The notes below the pieces were generated by a model. The model saw nothing but the letters and a program-made list of their open reading frames with translations. It was not told where the DNA came from and searched no databases. Of a DNA stretch of 64,000 bases, positions 56,124 to 64,000 are shown in pieces. The translations under genes were made by a program, and so were the position numbers. This DNA is from Balneola sp. (GTDB lineage: Bacteria; Bacteroidota; Rhodothermia; Balneolales; Balneolaceae), in NCBI GenBank assembly GCA_017643645.1, contig JAEPNB010000013.1, positions 1-64,000 of the forward strand, in the 5' to 3' direction. Each line of letters opens with the position of its first letter. Position 1 is the first letter of the stretch.

Positions 56124-56465
56124 ATGCCTCAGGTAAAATTACTCAAGATAGCTCACGGAAGAAGCGGAGATAAAGGAAACGGATCAAATGTTGGTATTAT
56201 AGCGCGACACCCGGATATCTATCCTTTTCTGAAAAAAGAACTCACCTCAGAAAAAGTAAAAGAGCACATGAAATATGTGTGTAAAGGAGAAGTAGAACGT
56301 TACGAACTCCCGAATATAGGAGCGTTGAACTTTATTCTGAATGAAAGTCTGGGTGGAGGCGGGACTGTTTCTTTAAAACTGGATGCACAAGGAAAAACTC
56401 ATGCATCACAAGTTCTGAGGATGGATATAGATGTTCCTGAAGAGCTGTTGGATCTGGTTGACTAA
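56124..56465 (+). CDS. AtuA-related ferredoxin-fold protein
   Basis: 113 residues matching the C-terminal domain linked to AtuA (acyclic terpene utilisation) proteins: KIAHGRSGDKGNGSNVGIIARHP and the NFILNESLGGGGTVSLKLDAQGKTHA core. Usually fused or adjacent to AtuA, which is missing here, so a stand-alone role is unknown. Confidence 0.8.
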   Translation: MPQVKLLKIAHGRSGDKGNGSNVGIIARHPDIYPFLKKELTSEKVKEHMKYVCKGEVERYELPNIGALNFILNESLGGGGTVSLKLDAQGKTHASQVLRMDIDVPEELLDLVD

Positions 56466-56480
56466 TGCAGTAAATGGTTT

Positions 56481-57368
56481 CTATTTCTTGTCCTTCAACC
56501 TCACATCGTAAAAGTTCCAACAACCTGTTTCACAGCTTCCTTCGATCAAGCTTAAATTTGTTATAGAATCGGAGTTGGTTGCCGGCTCAAAGAATAATAA
56601 AAGATGTTGTTCTGTATCGGCGGGAATAACCATATTTCCGAAACCATGCTTGTCACTTCCCATCCATCCAAATTGTGATATTAAATCGTATCTGTTCCCC
56701 GAAGAGTCACGAACATATAGTGCAAAATCTGTGCCCGGGGAATGCAAGTTTCCACTGTATTCCTGGTCAATTTTATTAAAAAGTAAAAGCACTTCCAGGG
56801 CTTCATCAGTAAACCGGATTTCTTCAATGGTGATATCCGGGTTGGTAGCAGAACCAATAAATAGAAAATCTTCCATTATAGTTCTGTTTGAAGGACGCCG
56901 CAGATAGGAATTAAAAGAATTCATATTACATCCTCCCCCTAAAAAACACTTTACATCTACATTACTGTTATTTTTAAGTGATTTTATATGAGTAGTGGCA
57001 GCAAGAACATAAAAAGGATTTCCAACACTGAAGCCTGTTAAATTAAATGTATAAACGGTATCAGAATCGGCACATTCAATAGCAAGGGATAAAGTAAAGG
57101 AAGAGTAATTTGAAATGGATTTTTCAGCAGGGACACACCCACTGTATTGTGTTTTCAGACGACTTAAAAAAAGTCTTTCCGAATGTATCCACCGGGCCTC
57201 ACCAAGGCTATTAATATTGATATTTCCATTAAAGTTTTTGTCCCCCCAGGTATGAAATTCATTTGTATAGGTAACCCATTCACCAGAAAAAAAATTATTC
57301 TGTGCTTTTAGATTTGGGCTCTGAGCTAAGATTAAAAAAAGCGAGAGTATAAATAGGGATAATCGCAT
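56481..57368 (-). CDS. Secreted protein of unknown function
   Basis: 295 residues with a signal peptide (about 22 residues, ending in LKAQ). The mature protein is beta-rich with several cysteines (SGCVP, IECAD, CFLGGGCNM, EGSCETGCWNFYDV) that may form disulfides. No domain recognised. It lies 42 bp after the DUF2911 lipoprotein gene. Confidence 0.6.
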   Translation of the reverse strand: MRLSLFILSLFLILAQSPNLKAQNNFFSGEWVTYTNEFHTWGDKNFNGNININSLGEARWIHSERLFLSRLKTQYSGCVPAEKSISNYSSFTLSLAIECADSDTVYTFNLTGFSVGNPFYVLAATTHIKSLKNNSNVDVKCFLGGGCNMNSFNSYLRRPSNRTIMEDFLFIGSATNPDITIEEIRFTDEALEVLLLFNKIDQEYSGNLHSPGTDFALYVRDSSGNRYDLISQFGWMGSDKHGFGNMVIPADTEQHLLLFFEPATNSDSITNLSLIEGSCETGCWNFYDVRLKDKK

Positions 57369-57410
57369 GTTATTAAAGGATATAGTAATTTTAAAAACAA
57401 TTTTAACAAT

Positions 57411-57968
57411 CTAATAAAACCTTACAGGGATCTCAATTTTAACAACATCCCAGCTTAAACTCATGACGGTAGAAGATCCTTTAAGATCTGAAAAAGATAT
57501 TGTGAAAGCCTCAACAGGTGTGTCTAATGTTTGAACAGGAACATCAAAGCGGTATGCGTCAAGCTGACGATTGTAGTCAAAGGCTCCCCATTGCCCGAGA
57601 CCATTATTCAAAATGATAGTCCAGCTTTCTTTGTCAGGAATTGTGAACAAAGAATATGTTCCCGCATCAACAACAACCATATTCATCAAAACGGGTTCAG
57701 TGACGGTAATTTCAGTGGCTTCATTTGCTCCGGTTCGCCAAACCTGCCCATAGGGCTCCCAATCACCAAAAATTGTACGACCCTTTCTGTAAGGTTGACC
57801 ATATACTACTTTAACATAGGTGTTTTCATGTTCTATTGAGGAAATAGCAATAGGGCTTTTCCTGTTACCAACAGGAGCCTCCTGTGGGGAATCAGGTTTT
57901 CTATCTCCGCAACCAAGCAGGATTAAGAAAACCAAAAGAGAAAAATATTTGACTGCTTGAATAAGCAT
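57411..57968 (-). CDS. DUF2911 lipoprotein
   Basis: A 185-residue protein with lipobox LLGC (Cys20) and the DUF2911 core VKVVYGQPYRKGRTIFGDWEPYGQVWRTGANEATEI, plus TYSLFTIPDKESWTIILN. Function unknown; common in Bacteroidota. The ATG shares its A with the stop of the large upstream gene (TAATG). Confidence 0.85.
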   Translation of the reverse strand: MLIQAVKYFSLLVFLILLGCGDRKPDSPQEAPVGNRKSPIAISSIEHENTYVKVVYGQPYRKGRTIFGDWEPYGQVWRTGANEATEITVTEPVLMNMVVVDAGTYSLFTIPDKESWTIILNNGLGQWGAFDYNRQLDAYRFDVPVQTLDTPVEAFTISFSDLKGSSTVMSLSWDVVKIEIPVRFY

Positions 57969-60907
57969 TAAAATTCACCAAATACAAATTTAGCGCTGTT
58001 ACGCGTTGGCTCAAATGAAACACCTAAGCCAAAATCAAAAGTAAGGTTAGCGACGTTGAATTGAAAATGCAACCCGGCACCAAAAACACTTCTGCTTTGA
58101 GAAATCAAATCGCTGAAAGAATCCTGTTCCAAATTTGTGATAGTATGAGAAAAAGCAGATAAATAAATGGCTTGAAGATAAAAAGGAACCAGCATACCTC
58201 CGTCGCTTGGGTATGCAACCGGAATTGTATATCGGGTACTAAATCTGCCTAAATTATTGAAAGTTTCAGGCGGATTAGAGCTCGCTAAAAAAGCATTATC
58301 TGTAAAACTGTCCGGAATAATTGTGCTTTTGCTGTATAAAAGGAAATTGCTTTGATTTAAAAACTGAAGGTCGTACCTGAGGGACTGATTCAGCTTTCGT
58401 AAAGGAGCTACGTAGCCTATAAGCCCGTAATAAGCAGCCCATCGATCCCTTATTCCCAAACCTTCCCGGCTTCCATCTGCAAATGTTAACAGCAACTCCT
58501 GATCATTCAATGCTTTGTCAAAAAAACCAAACACAGAGATTCCGGAAGACGGTTGAATATCCCTTCTTTGAGTAAGGATATTCCAACTTATCTGAGAAAC
58601 GACCCCGGCTTTATATTGTGTTGCAAAGTCGGAGACAGGATTGGGGGATAAATCAAAATAACGGAATTGTTCAGCGGTAATGCTGGGAGACACGTAAAGA
58701 GATTTACCTCTTGTAGTGCCGTTAAAAGTAAAATTCATTGGTATACTTAAATCAAAACCACGCTCTTGTTGCATAACAGCATATCTGTTATTATTTCCGA
58801 ATTCAAGAACCCCAAAAGCTGGATCACTGTAAGAACGAATTTTAAATCCCGGCCAGAAAGTTTTGTTCGTATAAGAAATATCATACCAGAGTCTGCTTTG
58901 AATTCCGGTTACTTCAGCTGAATAGCTCTGGCTGCTTAAAGCATCAATACTTTGCAGGTTTATGCCAAACTGCGTTTCTCCTGAGTTTTCTCGTAGCACC
59001 GGAAGAACGGCTCGTGGTTTAAGCCAGCTAAGGTCTGAATCATATTCTTCAAGAATCCAAGAATCAGTACTAACTTCTGAACCAAGCAAAGGACGATTAA
59101 GCTTTTGTTCAAGATCATTGCCGGATAAAAGAGCGTCTCCGGGAACCCGCTTGTTATAAAAATCCTCTTCATTCAGAATAGCAATCTTTTGTTCCTGATT
59201 TTGCTGAACAACATAAGCAATTGAAGATGCATCAGGAGAATAAGATGCCTCAAAAGAATTGAAAAGGGAGTTTGTTTTTTGGAGAATATCACCATTGGAA
59301 AGATTCAGCTCATAAACGTTCATTGCGGGATAAACATCGGCAGTAAACAGCAGTTTTTGTTCGGTTGGGTGCCAGTCCAGATCAAAAATCGAAGCATCTT
59401 TAAAAGCCACTCTGGGAGCTTGTAGTATATCCTGAGCTATTGTTTGAGGAGTGGTTATCCAGAGGGCCTGGATTCCCCGCCTGTTAACTATTAAAGCTAA
59501 TTGATCCGGAGAAGAAGGGTTTGCCTTAATCGAAACAGGAGTGGCATCGTTAAAACTGACAAGAATTGATTTTTTCCCATCTCCATTAATAGAAATGATA
59601 TTTGCGCTCGCGCCATCCGTTTGAAGCGCAATGATTCTAGACCCGGAAATAGTAGGGCTGTAAACCCTATCGCCTTCTGTGATCTCAAACATTTTATTTG
59701 AATCAAGATCTAGTCTTTTAAGCTCAGATTTGTATGCAGAAGAGTACAAAAGATCGGCATCGTATTCCGAAAACAGGATGGAGTTTGCGGCTCGGTCATA
59801 ATCGATATTATAGTCAGAGACTGTAAAGACCTCGGCTAAGCGATGCGTTTTCTTTGTAGTAAGATTATAACGGTAAAAACCTCTTGGTGCATTGTAATGA
59901 GAGCTATAGAATACAAGTTCAAAGTCTCTTGTCCAGATAGGTTTTCGTTGAGAAACTCCTTTAAAAGAAGAACCAATAATAAATTGTTTATCAGATGTGC
60001 TTTCCTCGATTTGATCCTGCCGTTCGGCTTCTGCTCTTTTTTTGTCATCAATGTAATCATCGTATAAGTCACCCGGCCACTTACCTGTAACATGTTTTAA
60101 AGCAAATCCATAACCCAGAAAAAAATATTTATGGTGGAAGCGGATCGCTTCTTTGGAGACTTCTTCTCCATAGTTTTGATGTAACCACTGAGTAAATGTG
60201 GATCCGGAAATATAGTGACGATTATATGGAAGAGTATATCTTGAAACATTGAATGTTTGTCCGGCGCTCCAGGGATCATCACTATTTACACGTGCATTGA
60301 ACTGATTGTTAAAGTAAGCGTAATTTTTACGTCCCCCATTCTCGGAGACATTTTCGGTTTCATGATGAACAGCTAAGCCTTCATGAACTCCTACAGGAGG
60401 AAAAAAATTGAAGCTTCTGGCAAAGTCCGGTGAAAGAAGACTATAAAACCAGGGAAGGGAATATGGAACAATCAAGCTTCCATGAGTTGCGTGTAAAAGC
60501 TCATGTGGTAACACCGCTTCGAGCCAGTCTCCGGAACGGGGATTGATGGTTTTTCCCTTGAAGGGGGCGGCATCAAATTCTGATCTGAAATTATTGGAAG
60601 TTACAAAACCATTAGAGAGATCATTGTAATTAGAAATGATAACGGGGAAGTTCATTAATTTACCTCCCGAAAGCTTCTGAGCTTCAGAATATTGATTTTC
60701 GAGTATGGAAGCCGTTCTAAATGCCAGGGAATCTTCCGTTTTTGGAAAGATAATGCGAAAGTGATCGGTTTTTAATTGTTGCCAATTAAGGTCTGCCGGT
60801 CGGTGAACGGGGAAGTAAATATTTTGAACAGAAGATTGAGCATAAGAACAGCCAAATGTTATCAATAAAACAATAACAAAAGAGGAAAAAGAGCGAAATA
60901 TTTTCAT
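57968..60907 (-). CDS. Zincin / beta-propeller / outer-membrane barrel protein
   Basis: 979 residues in three parts after a signal peptide (residues 1-24). Residues about 40-300 hold a gluzincin-like metallopeptidase with HELLH at 135-139 and HEGLA at 175-179, where Glu176 is the likely third zinc ligand. Residues about 310-620 form TolB/WD40-like propeller repeats (RKPIWTRDFELVFYSSHYN, EQKLLFTADVYPAMN, ASSIAYVVQQN). Residues about 650-979 are beta-barrel-like, ending in Phe (VFGEF). The whole would span the outer membrane, with the peptidase in the periplasm or outside. Confidence 0.72.
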   Translation of the reverse strand: MKIFRSFSSFVIVLLITFGCSYAQSSVQNIYFPVHRPADLNWQQLKTDHFRIIFPKTEDSLAFRTASILENQYSEAQKLSGGKLMNFPVIISNYNDLSNGFVTSNNFRSEFDAAPFKGKTINPRSGDWLEAVLPHELLHATHGSLIVPYSLPWFYSLLSPDFARSFNFFPPVGVHEGLAVHHETENVSENGGRKNYAYFNNQFNARVNSDDPWSAGQTFNVSRYTLPYNRHYISGSTFTQWLHQNYGEEVSKEAIRFHHKYFFLGYGFALKHVTGKWPGDLYDDYIDDKKRAEAERQDQIEESTSDKQFIIGSSFKGVSQRKPIWTRDFELVFYSSHYNAPRGFYRYNLTTKKTHRLAEVFTVSDYNIDYDRAANSILFSEYDADLLYSSAYKSELKRLDLDSNKMFEITEGDRVYSPTISGSRIIALQTDGASANIISINGDGKKSILVSFNDATPVSIKANPSSPDQLALIVNRRGIQALWITTPQTIAQDILQAPRVAFKDASIFDLDWHPTEQKLLFTADVYPAMNVYELNLSNGDILQKTNSLFNSFEASYSPDASSIAYVVQQNQEQKIAILNEEDFYNKRVPGDALLSGNDLEQKLNRPLLGSEVSTDSWILEEYDSDLSWLKPRAVLPVLRENSGETQFGINLQSIDALSSQSYSAEVTGIQSRLWYDISYTNKTFWPGFKIRSYSDPAFGVLEFGNNNRYAVMQQERGFDLSIPMNFTFNGTTRGKSLYVSPSITAEQFRYFDLSPNPVSDFATQYKAGVVSQISWNILTQRRDIQPSSGISVFGFFDKALNDQELLLTFADGSREGLGIRDRWAAYYGLIGYVAPLRKLNQSLRYDLQFLNQSNFLLYSKSTIIPDSFTDNAFLASSNPPETFNNLGRFSTRYTIPVAYPSDGGMLVPFYLQAIYLSAFSHTITNLEQDSFSDLISQSRSVFGAGLHFQFNVANLTFDFGLGVSFEPTRNSAKFVFGEF

Positions 60908-61575
60908 TAACCAGAGATTATATAACCGGGTAAAAATTTATAGATTCCATAAAAATGAGAAAAAGCGCCCCCTAAAACAAACAAATGCCAGATTTCATGA
61001 AACCCGAAAACCTTAGGAAAGGGATCGGGTTTTTTGGTTCCGTAAATAATAGCGCCAATGGTATAAAAGAACCCGCCAATAGCAATCCAATACGAGAACA
61101 TATGGGGCAGTTGATCCCAAAGTTTAGGAAAAATGATTACTGAAACCCATCCCATTAACAAGTATAAAACAGTTGAAAACCATCTTGGAGCAGACATCCA
61201 AAAAACCTTTTTAATGATACCAATTAATGCAAAAGACCAAATCCCTATTAACATCCATAGTCGCCAGTTTCCTTCTAAGACTATAGTACAAATGGGAGTA
61301 TACGTACCCGCAATAACTAAATAGATCATTATGTGATCAATCAACCGAAACCGATCCTCAGTTTCTAAAGAAACATTAACGGCGTGGTAAATGGAGCTTG
61401 AAGCAAACATCAGAAAAACAGTAATTCCGTAGACAATGAATGAAATTCTGGAAGCCCCGGGATCTTCTGATGAGTTAACAATTAGGTAAATCAATAGAAC
61501 AAGAGCTCCGATTGCTCCAATAAGATGCGAGTAAGTATTAAAAGGCTCTCTGACAGGAAATATAAATTTAGACAA
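60907..61575 (-). CDS. Hemolysin III (PAQR) family protein
   Basis: A 222-residue seven-helix membrane protein. The PAQR metal site is in REPFNTYSH, FASSSIYHAV, LIDH and GFHEIWH. Function in bacteria is unclear. A TTG at 61575 with SD GGAGA is chosen over a further upstream start that would overlap the Nramp gene by 67 bp. Its TAA overlaps the next ATG (TAATG). Confidence 0.85.
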   Translation of the reverse strand: MSKFIFPVREPFNTYSHLIGAIGALVLLIYLIVNSSEDPGASRISFIVYGITVFLMFASSSIYHAVNVSLETEDRFRLIDHIMIYLVIAGTYTPICTIVLEGNWRLWMLIGIWSFALIGIIKKVFWMSAPRWFSTVLYLLMGWVSVIIFPKLWDQLPHMFSYWIAIGGFFYTIGAIIYGTKKPDPFPKVFGFHEIWHLFVLGGAFSHFYGIYKFLPGYIISG

Positions 61576-61589
61576 AAAAATTCTCCGAT

Positions 61590-62849
61590 TTAAAAAATGA
61601 TTATCCAGTAGGCATACACGAGTGCAAACCCCGTTAAGAACAAGATTCCACACCAACTTAGTATACGCAACCAGTTAGGTGGCCGATGTTCATCGGGAAA
61701 ATGTTTAGACATAACTAATCGGTAGTTTATAAAAGCAAGAACAGGCGCTGTTAAAAACGAAAGTGTAGTAGCAAGATCTACCATAAAAGTGAAACGGCTT
61801 CCGGCAAGATACAGAACGATCAAAGAAACAATTGAAATAGAAATTATAAAGTATCGGTACGTTTTTTTGGAGCCGGCATCAAACCCCGAAGAGATATTAG
61901 AAAGAATCTGGCGTGAAACCCTTGGGTAAGCATCTGTAACGGTGAGAGTTGTACTGAACATGGTTGTAAAAGCACAAACAATAATTATAATATAAGCCCA
62001 GTCGCCAAGTGTAGAAGTATAAATGCTTACAAGTTGTTGTGAAAAAGCACCGCCACTTCCGGCAAAAACCTCACCGCTGCCAAACATTATTAAAGCACCG
62101 AGGGTAAGAAAACATAAAGCCAGCAAGCCGGCGCCAATGTAACCGATATTAAAATCCGTGAGACAGTCTTTGAGGCTGGGGCGTTTTCCGGTTTGTTTCA
62201 TTCGTTCAAGCGACCACAATGAATGCCACGCGGCGCCATCTATAGGAATGGGCATCCAACCCATCAGTGCAATTAAAAAAGAAACTCCGGAAACAGTCCA
62301 GATGCTTGGTGAAGGGGGTTTGGGAGTTCCTCCGGTATTAAAAAAAGCAACCAAAATAGCAATAAGAGTAGAAATGGTCAGAACAACCATAATCATTTTG
62401 ATAGCGCCATCAAGAGCAGAATATTGTCCGGCAGCAAGTATAAGAATACAAATACCAAGAATAATGGCGCTCCATATCAGCGGACTTAAAACGATACCTG
62501 TTAATTCAGCGGCTAAACTCGCTGTTACAATTGTAACGGCAGCCTGAACAGTAAACATTGTCCCAACGGTGAAAATAACAAATATCCAGAAAGCCCAGGA
62601 CCCGAGTTTTTTATATCCTTCGATCATGCTTTCCTGAGCGATTACAGCATATCTGGGTCCGTATTCTAAAAAAGGATATTTAAAGATATTAGCCAGAATT
62701 ACGGCCCAAACCAAAGCGAAACCATACTCGGCACCGGCTCTTGTTGATTGTACAAGATGGGAAACGCCAACAGCCGCAGCGGCCATTATTAACCCCGGGC
62801 CAAGCGCGTACTTCAAAGTAGAAATTCGAGAAGAACTTTCTGTATCCAT
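61590..62849 (-). CDS. Divergent Nramp-family transporter
   Basis: 419 residues with about 11 membrane helices. The fold and GPGLIMAAAAVGVSHLVQST start are Nramp-like, but the metal-binding DPGN of helix 1 is GVSH here, and the helix-6 MPH-type motif reads GWMPIPIDGAAW. Canonical Mn/Fe binding is therefore unlikely and the substrate is open. An in-frame upstream extension is rejected; the ATG at 62849 gives MDTESSSRIS. Confidence 0.8.
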   Translation of the reverse strand: MDTESSSRISTLKYALGPGLIMAAAAVGVSHLVQSTRAGAEYGFALVWAVILANIFKYPFLEYGPRYAVIAQESMIEGYKKLGSWAFWIFVIFTVGTMFTVQAAVTIVTASLAAELTGIVLSPLIWSAIILGICILILAAGQYSALDGAIKMIMVVLTISTLIAILVAFFNTGGTPKPPSPSIWTVSGVSFLIALMGWMPIPIDGAAWHSLWSLERMKQTGKRPSLKDCLTDFNIGYIGAGLLALCFLTLGALIMFGSGEVFAGSGGAFSQQLVSIYTSTLGDWAYIIIIVCAFTTMFSTTLTVTDAYPRVSRQILSNISSGFDAGSKKTYRYFIISISIVSLIVLYLAGSRFTFMVDLATTLSFLTAPVLAFINYRLVMSKHFPDEHRPPNWLRILSWCGILFLTGFALVYAYWIIIF

Positions 62850-62925
62850 AATATTAATTAGTGAAATATTAAACTTTATGAGAGTACAAATTTTTCTTTC
62901 CATCTGTAAGTCGTAAAATGGACTA

Positions 62926-64000
62926 ATGAAAAAAAATTTACATATCTGTGTTTGGCTTTGCTCGATCTTGCTCATTAGCTGTGCAAATGAGATGGACGAA
63001 AGGGCAATATCATTTATGGGTATTAAACCATATCAGAGCGTCTCGTTCACCCTTTTTGAAACAACAAATAACTCATTGGGAATAACAGATATTCTCACAA
63101 ATGAATATCAAAATCAATTTGATAGTTTAAAACAAACAAAGACCTTAGAAAGAGAAAAAACCTATTGGTTTAAAGTAAATCTGGGAGACGTTGATTTTGA
63201 AGAACAAAAATGGGTCATAAGAGCAGGAGAATACGCACTTAATAATCTCTATTTTGAACAAGAAGACAGTATAGCCGTATCAAAATCCGGAGTCTTTGAC
63301 CCGGTCGAAAAGGAATTGGAATTGATAGTGTGGCGCTATCATACAATAAAACGGGAAAACCTGATTCAGGACAAATATGTATATCTGGAATTGAGAGAGA
63401 ACTATTTTCCGACCCTTATTTATGATCAACAAATAGCTACAATAGAGGAATCAGACTTTAAATCAAACTCTGTAATAAAATTTGTAGATGATGCAGAATA
63501 TAACTTTAGAGCCGTATTCTTTCTTGGTGGAATAGCCTTTCTGTTACTTTATACATTCGGTATTTATTTTATATACAAGGACAGGCTTTATTTATTATAC
63601 GGGGCATACCTACTTTTTTTATTGCTTTATTTAGGAGTAAAAATGTACCCGGCTCAATCTACAGTTCTTTTCGGCGGGCTCCCTGTCCTTAACCATGCAT
63701 GGAATGAAGTAACGCAAATACTTCTAAATTACTGGTATGTTCGGTTTGTACGCAGGTTTTTAGATGCTAAAAATTTATATCCGATCATAGATAAAGCAGG
63801 AAAAATAATAGAATGGATAATCCTTGGATTTGTAACTGCGGTATTAATAAGCATTTTTTCTAATCCATTAAGCACATCTTTATATGCAATCGTAACAACA
63901 GAGCGTATAATGATGATCATATTTGCCTTGATTACAAATATCTATATCGTATTAAAACTGAGAGACAGACGAGGGCTCTACATTGTGGCCGGGTCAACTA
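62926..64000 (+). CDS. 7TM-DISM sensor lipoprotein, 5' part
   Basis: At least 358 residues; the gene continues past the window end. A lipobox LISC (Cys19) is followed by an extracellular beta-rich domain (about 40-180, 7TMR-DISMED2-like) and, from residue about 195, membrane helices with FLGGIAFLLLYTFGIYFIYKDRLYLLYGAYLLFLLLYLG, which is a hallmark of the 7TM-DISM group. Such proteins usually end in a histidine kinase, LytTR, HTH or cyclase domain, not visible here. Confidence 0.8.
   Translation, partial: MKKNLHICVWLCSILLISCANEMDERAISFMGIKPYQSVSFTLFETTNNSLGITDILTNEYQNQFDSLKQTKTLEREKTYWFKVNLGDVDFEEQKWVIRAGEYALNNLYFEQEDSIAVSKSGVFDPVEKELELIVWRYHTIKRENLIQDKYVYLELRENYFPTLIYDQQIATIEESDFKSNSVIKFVDDAEYNFRAVFFLGGIAFLLLYTFGIYFIYKDRLYLLYGAYLLFLLLYLGVKMYPAQSTVLFGGLPVLNHAWNEVTQILLNYWYVRFVRRFLDAKNLYPIIDKAGKIIEWIILGFVTAVLISIFSNPLSTSLYAIVTTERIMMIIFALITNIYIVLKLRDRRGLYIVAGST

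Noticed and set aside
62850-62975. 42-residue N-terminal extension of the Nramp-like protein
   Set aside because: It overlaps the start of the divergent lipoprotein gene and adds a non-membrane segment unlike the family.

Overview
This 64-kb window is a chromosomal segment of an AT-rich (about 40% GC by eye) bacterium of the Bacteroidota/Balneolota group; the family-level guess (Balneolaceae-like) is inference. Supporting signs: DUF4295 next to rpmG and rpmB, promoters of the TTG-N20-TAnnTTTG type, leaders that mostly lack a Shine-Dalgarno (SD) sequence, a bacteroidal FabI and DUF2911/DUF3820/DUF4168 proteins. Many genes appear to start with TTG or GTG. Most of the window is core chromosome.

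Layout. 0-2.4 kb: tyrA operon. 2.4-3.3 kb: gene-free repeat island. 3.3-7.2 kb: uvrB, marR, M20 amidohydrolase. 7.2-10.9 kb: rpmB-rpmG-DUF4295, then yqeY-cvpA-tyrS-xth. 11.1-15.6 kb: gyrB-gyrA. 15.7-19.3 kb: tRNA-Asp, mnmG-rsmG-WYL regulator, with two parS-like sites. 19.4-29.5 kb: glutathione peroxidase, an outer-membrane protein, an MBL-fold hydrolase, manC, a PhoB/PhoR-like pair, ruvC-ruvA, fabI and a tandem pair of duplicated envelope proteins. 29.8-34.4 kb: ffh-rpsP-rimM-trmD-rplS-adk. 34.5-44.3 kb: glsA/glpD/glpK, a patatin, an operon of nucleotidyltransferase-like protein, small partner and papain-fold protein, then dtd. 44.3-44.7 kb: an AT-rich gap with two perfect and many near-perfect DnaA boxes, the best oriC candidate. 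44.7-52.3 kb: DinB, purM, a TrkA-type channel and envelope or regulatory proteins. 52.4-54.8 kb: accessory region with an IS1595 transposase, a tRNA-like element, a 26-residue basic ORF with a perfect SD, several hairpin terminators and a candidate small RNA. 54.8-64 kb: 2OG-Fe(II) oxygenase, small proteins, a 979-residue zincin/propeller/barrel protein, hemolysin III, a divergent Nramp protein and the start of a 7TM-DISM sensor lipoprotein running off the end.

How it fits together. Translation and tRNA maturation (L28, L33, S16, L19, RimM, TrmD, SRP, MnmG, RsmG, TyrS, Dtd, YqeY), DNA topology and repair (GyrAB, UvrB, RuvAC, Xth) and the parS/DnaA-box elements suggest a region near the replication origin. 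The least explained parts are the 53.3-54.4 kb interval, the nucleotidyltransferase operon at 40.0-42.3 kb, the long S16 extension and the 979-residue envelope protein.
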